Shown one piece after another: positions 63,429 through 64,000 of a stretch of DNA of 64,000 nucleotides (position 1 is its first letter; each line of letters starts with the position of its first letter). The translations under genes and the position numbers were made by a program. This DNA is from Acinetobacter sp. ANC 3903 (GTDB taxonomy: Bacteria; Pseudomonadota; Gammaproteobacteria; Pseudomonadales; Moraxellaceae): positions 62,001 through 126,000 of the forward strand of contig NZ_NEGA01000003.1 of the NCBI RefSeq assembly GCF_002135315.1, in the 5' to 3' direction. Below the pieces are notes generated by a model, which worked only from the letters and a program-made list of their open reading frames with translations, had not been told where the DNA came from and searched no databases.

Positions 63429-63977
63429 TTAGTAATCCACGCCCCAATTTACGTAGATACGACCAGCTTCAAGATCAACTCGCTGTACCACATCTTTATG
63501 CCATGGAATCATGCGTTCTTCAGCATCAATGCTGTCCGGTGTTGCGTGAACCACCATCACATCATTGGCACCTGTCTCGAACATTTCATGGATTTTACCG
63601 AGATTCACTTCTTGTTCATTTTCATCAAGACCCAACACGGTTAAGCCTTTTAAATCCGACCAGTAAAACTCATCCATTCCTGCTTTCGGAAGTTGCGCTT
63701 TTGAAATCCAGACATTTACGCCAACCAAGCTATCCGCTGCAGTGCGATCACTCACATCCTTTAACGAAACAACCAGGCCTTTGCCATGCGGTTTCCAACG
63801 TTTTACATCTACTGTTTGCCAACCTGCTTTGGTTTCAATGTACCAAGGAAGATAGTCAAAGATGTTGCTCATAGGTTCTGTATTGGAATAGACCCAGAGC
63901 CACCCATTTAATCCATATGCTGAACGTAACTGTCCAATCTGAATACGATCTTCGGGAACATTCTGTGTTGGTGTCAT
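63429..63977 (-). CDS. rimM: Ribosome maturation factor RimM
   Basis: A 182-aa 16S rRNA processing factor that binds S19 and aids 30S head maturation. IQIGQLRSAYGLNGWLWVYSNTE begins the N-terminal domain; the PRC-barrel domain follows (EFYWSDLKGLTVLGLDENEQEVNLGKI, MVVHATPDSIDAEERMIPW). Full length; its stop at 63429 and trmD fit the standard operon. rpsP should lie upstream, beyond the window. Confidence 0.96.
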   Translation of the reverse strand: MTPTQNVPEDRIQIGQLRSAYGLNGWLWVYSNTEPMSNIFDYLPWYIETKAGWQTVDVKRWKPHGKGLVVSLKDVSDRTAADSLVGVNVWISKAQLPKAGMDEFYWSDLKGLTVLGLDENEQEVNLGKIHEMFETGANDVMVVHATPDSIDAEERMIPWHKDVVQRVDLEAGRIYVNWGVDY

Positions 63978-64000
63978 GGGCTACCTACTACAATTAAGCA

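Noticed and set aside
63090..63644. A 184-codon plus-strand ORF opposite trmD and rimM
   Set aside because: Antisense shadow of two universal genes; composition is non-protein-like.

Overview
The window is a chromosomal segment of an Acinetobacter species. This rests on gene content read from the translations: a CraA-like MFS exporter, an AbeM-like MATE exporter, a Lif-lipase cluster of the Acinetobacter lipBA type, an mlaFEDCB operon, type-B ribosomal protein L31, and moderate to low GC with TAA-biased stops. I cannot name the species. Most of the window is ordinary core genome. The left edge cuts an Rrf2/NsrR-type regulator and the right edge falls just after the rimM start, with rpsP presumably beyond.

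Layout. 1-5.5 kb: NsrR-like regulator, engB, a ferritin-like hydrolase, a VOC protein, a dicarboxylate/amino-acid symporter, a tiny secreted His/Cys peptide and tesB. 5.8-14.5 kb: plsB, a YeeZ-like SDR, recG, comF, a Nudix/LOG pair and corA. 14.7-18.1 kb: mlaFEDCB (minus strand), preceded by a possible 21-aa membrane peptide. 18.3-24.5 kb: an RGG-tailed DEAD-box helicase with a long structured leader, suhB, dxs and ribA. 24.6-30.8 kb: hemN and hemF back to back, aroE and an acyl-CoA dehydrogenase. 31-38 kb: two envelope/unknown proteins, hemW, a YdcZ-like protein, abeM-like MATE, a UbiB-like kinase and rpmE2 behind a Zur-like palindrome. 38-47 kb: crcB, hopJ-like, an I42 inhibitor lipoprotein, a methyltransferase, a membrane-anchored nuclease-like protein, an orphan ParA, an AI-2E-family protein, sodC and a FUSC protein. 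47-54 kb: craA-like, an AT-rich AbiH-family defence gene, a lipoprotein, D-2-hydroxyglutarate dehydrogenase and serA. 54-64 kb: a truncated and an intact EamA transporter, a repeat element, hemerythrin, TauE/SafE, truB, lif plus two tandem lipases, rplS, trmD and rimM.

Linked functions: envelope lipid supply and traffic (tesB, plsB, mla), isoprenoid, heme, riboflavin and shikimate synthesis (dxs, hemN/hemF/hemW, ribA, aroE), serine synthesis with disposal of its 2-hydroxyglutarate by-product (serA with its divergent neighbour), and secreted lipase with its own foldase. The only clear accessory cargo is the AbiH gene.

The least explained material is non-coding. Two ~170-bp copies of an intergenic repeat (41231-41401 and 55919-56085) contain several stem-loops, one with a compensatory base-pair change between copies. 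A third inverted partial copy (8421-8462) and a second family of CCCTCC/GGAGGG hairpins also sit between convergent gene ends. Copy two lies inside a ~370-bp segment bounded by 33-bp imperfect inverted repeats. No rRNA, tRNA, CRISPR array, complete insertion sequence or replication origin was seen.
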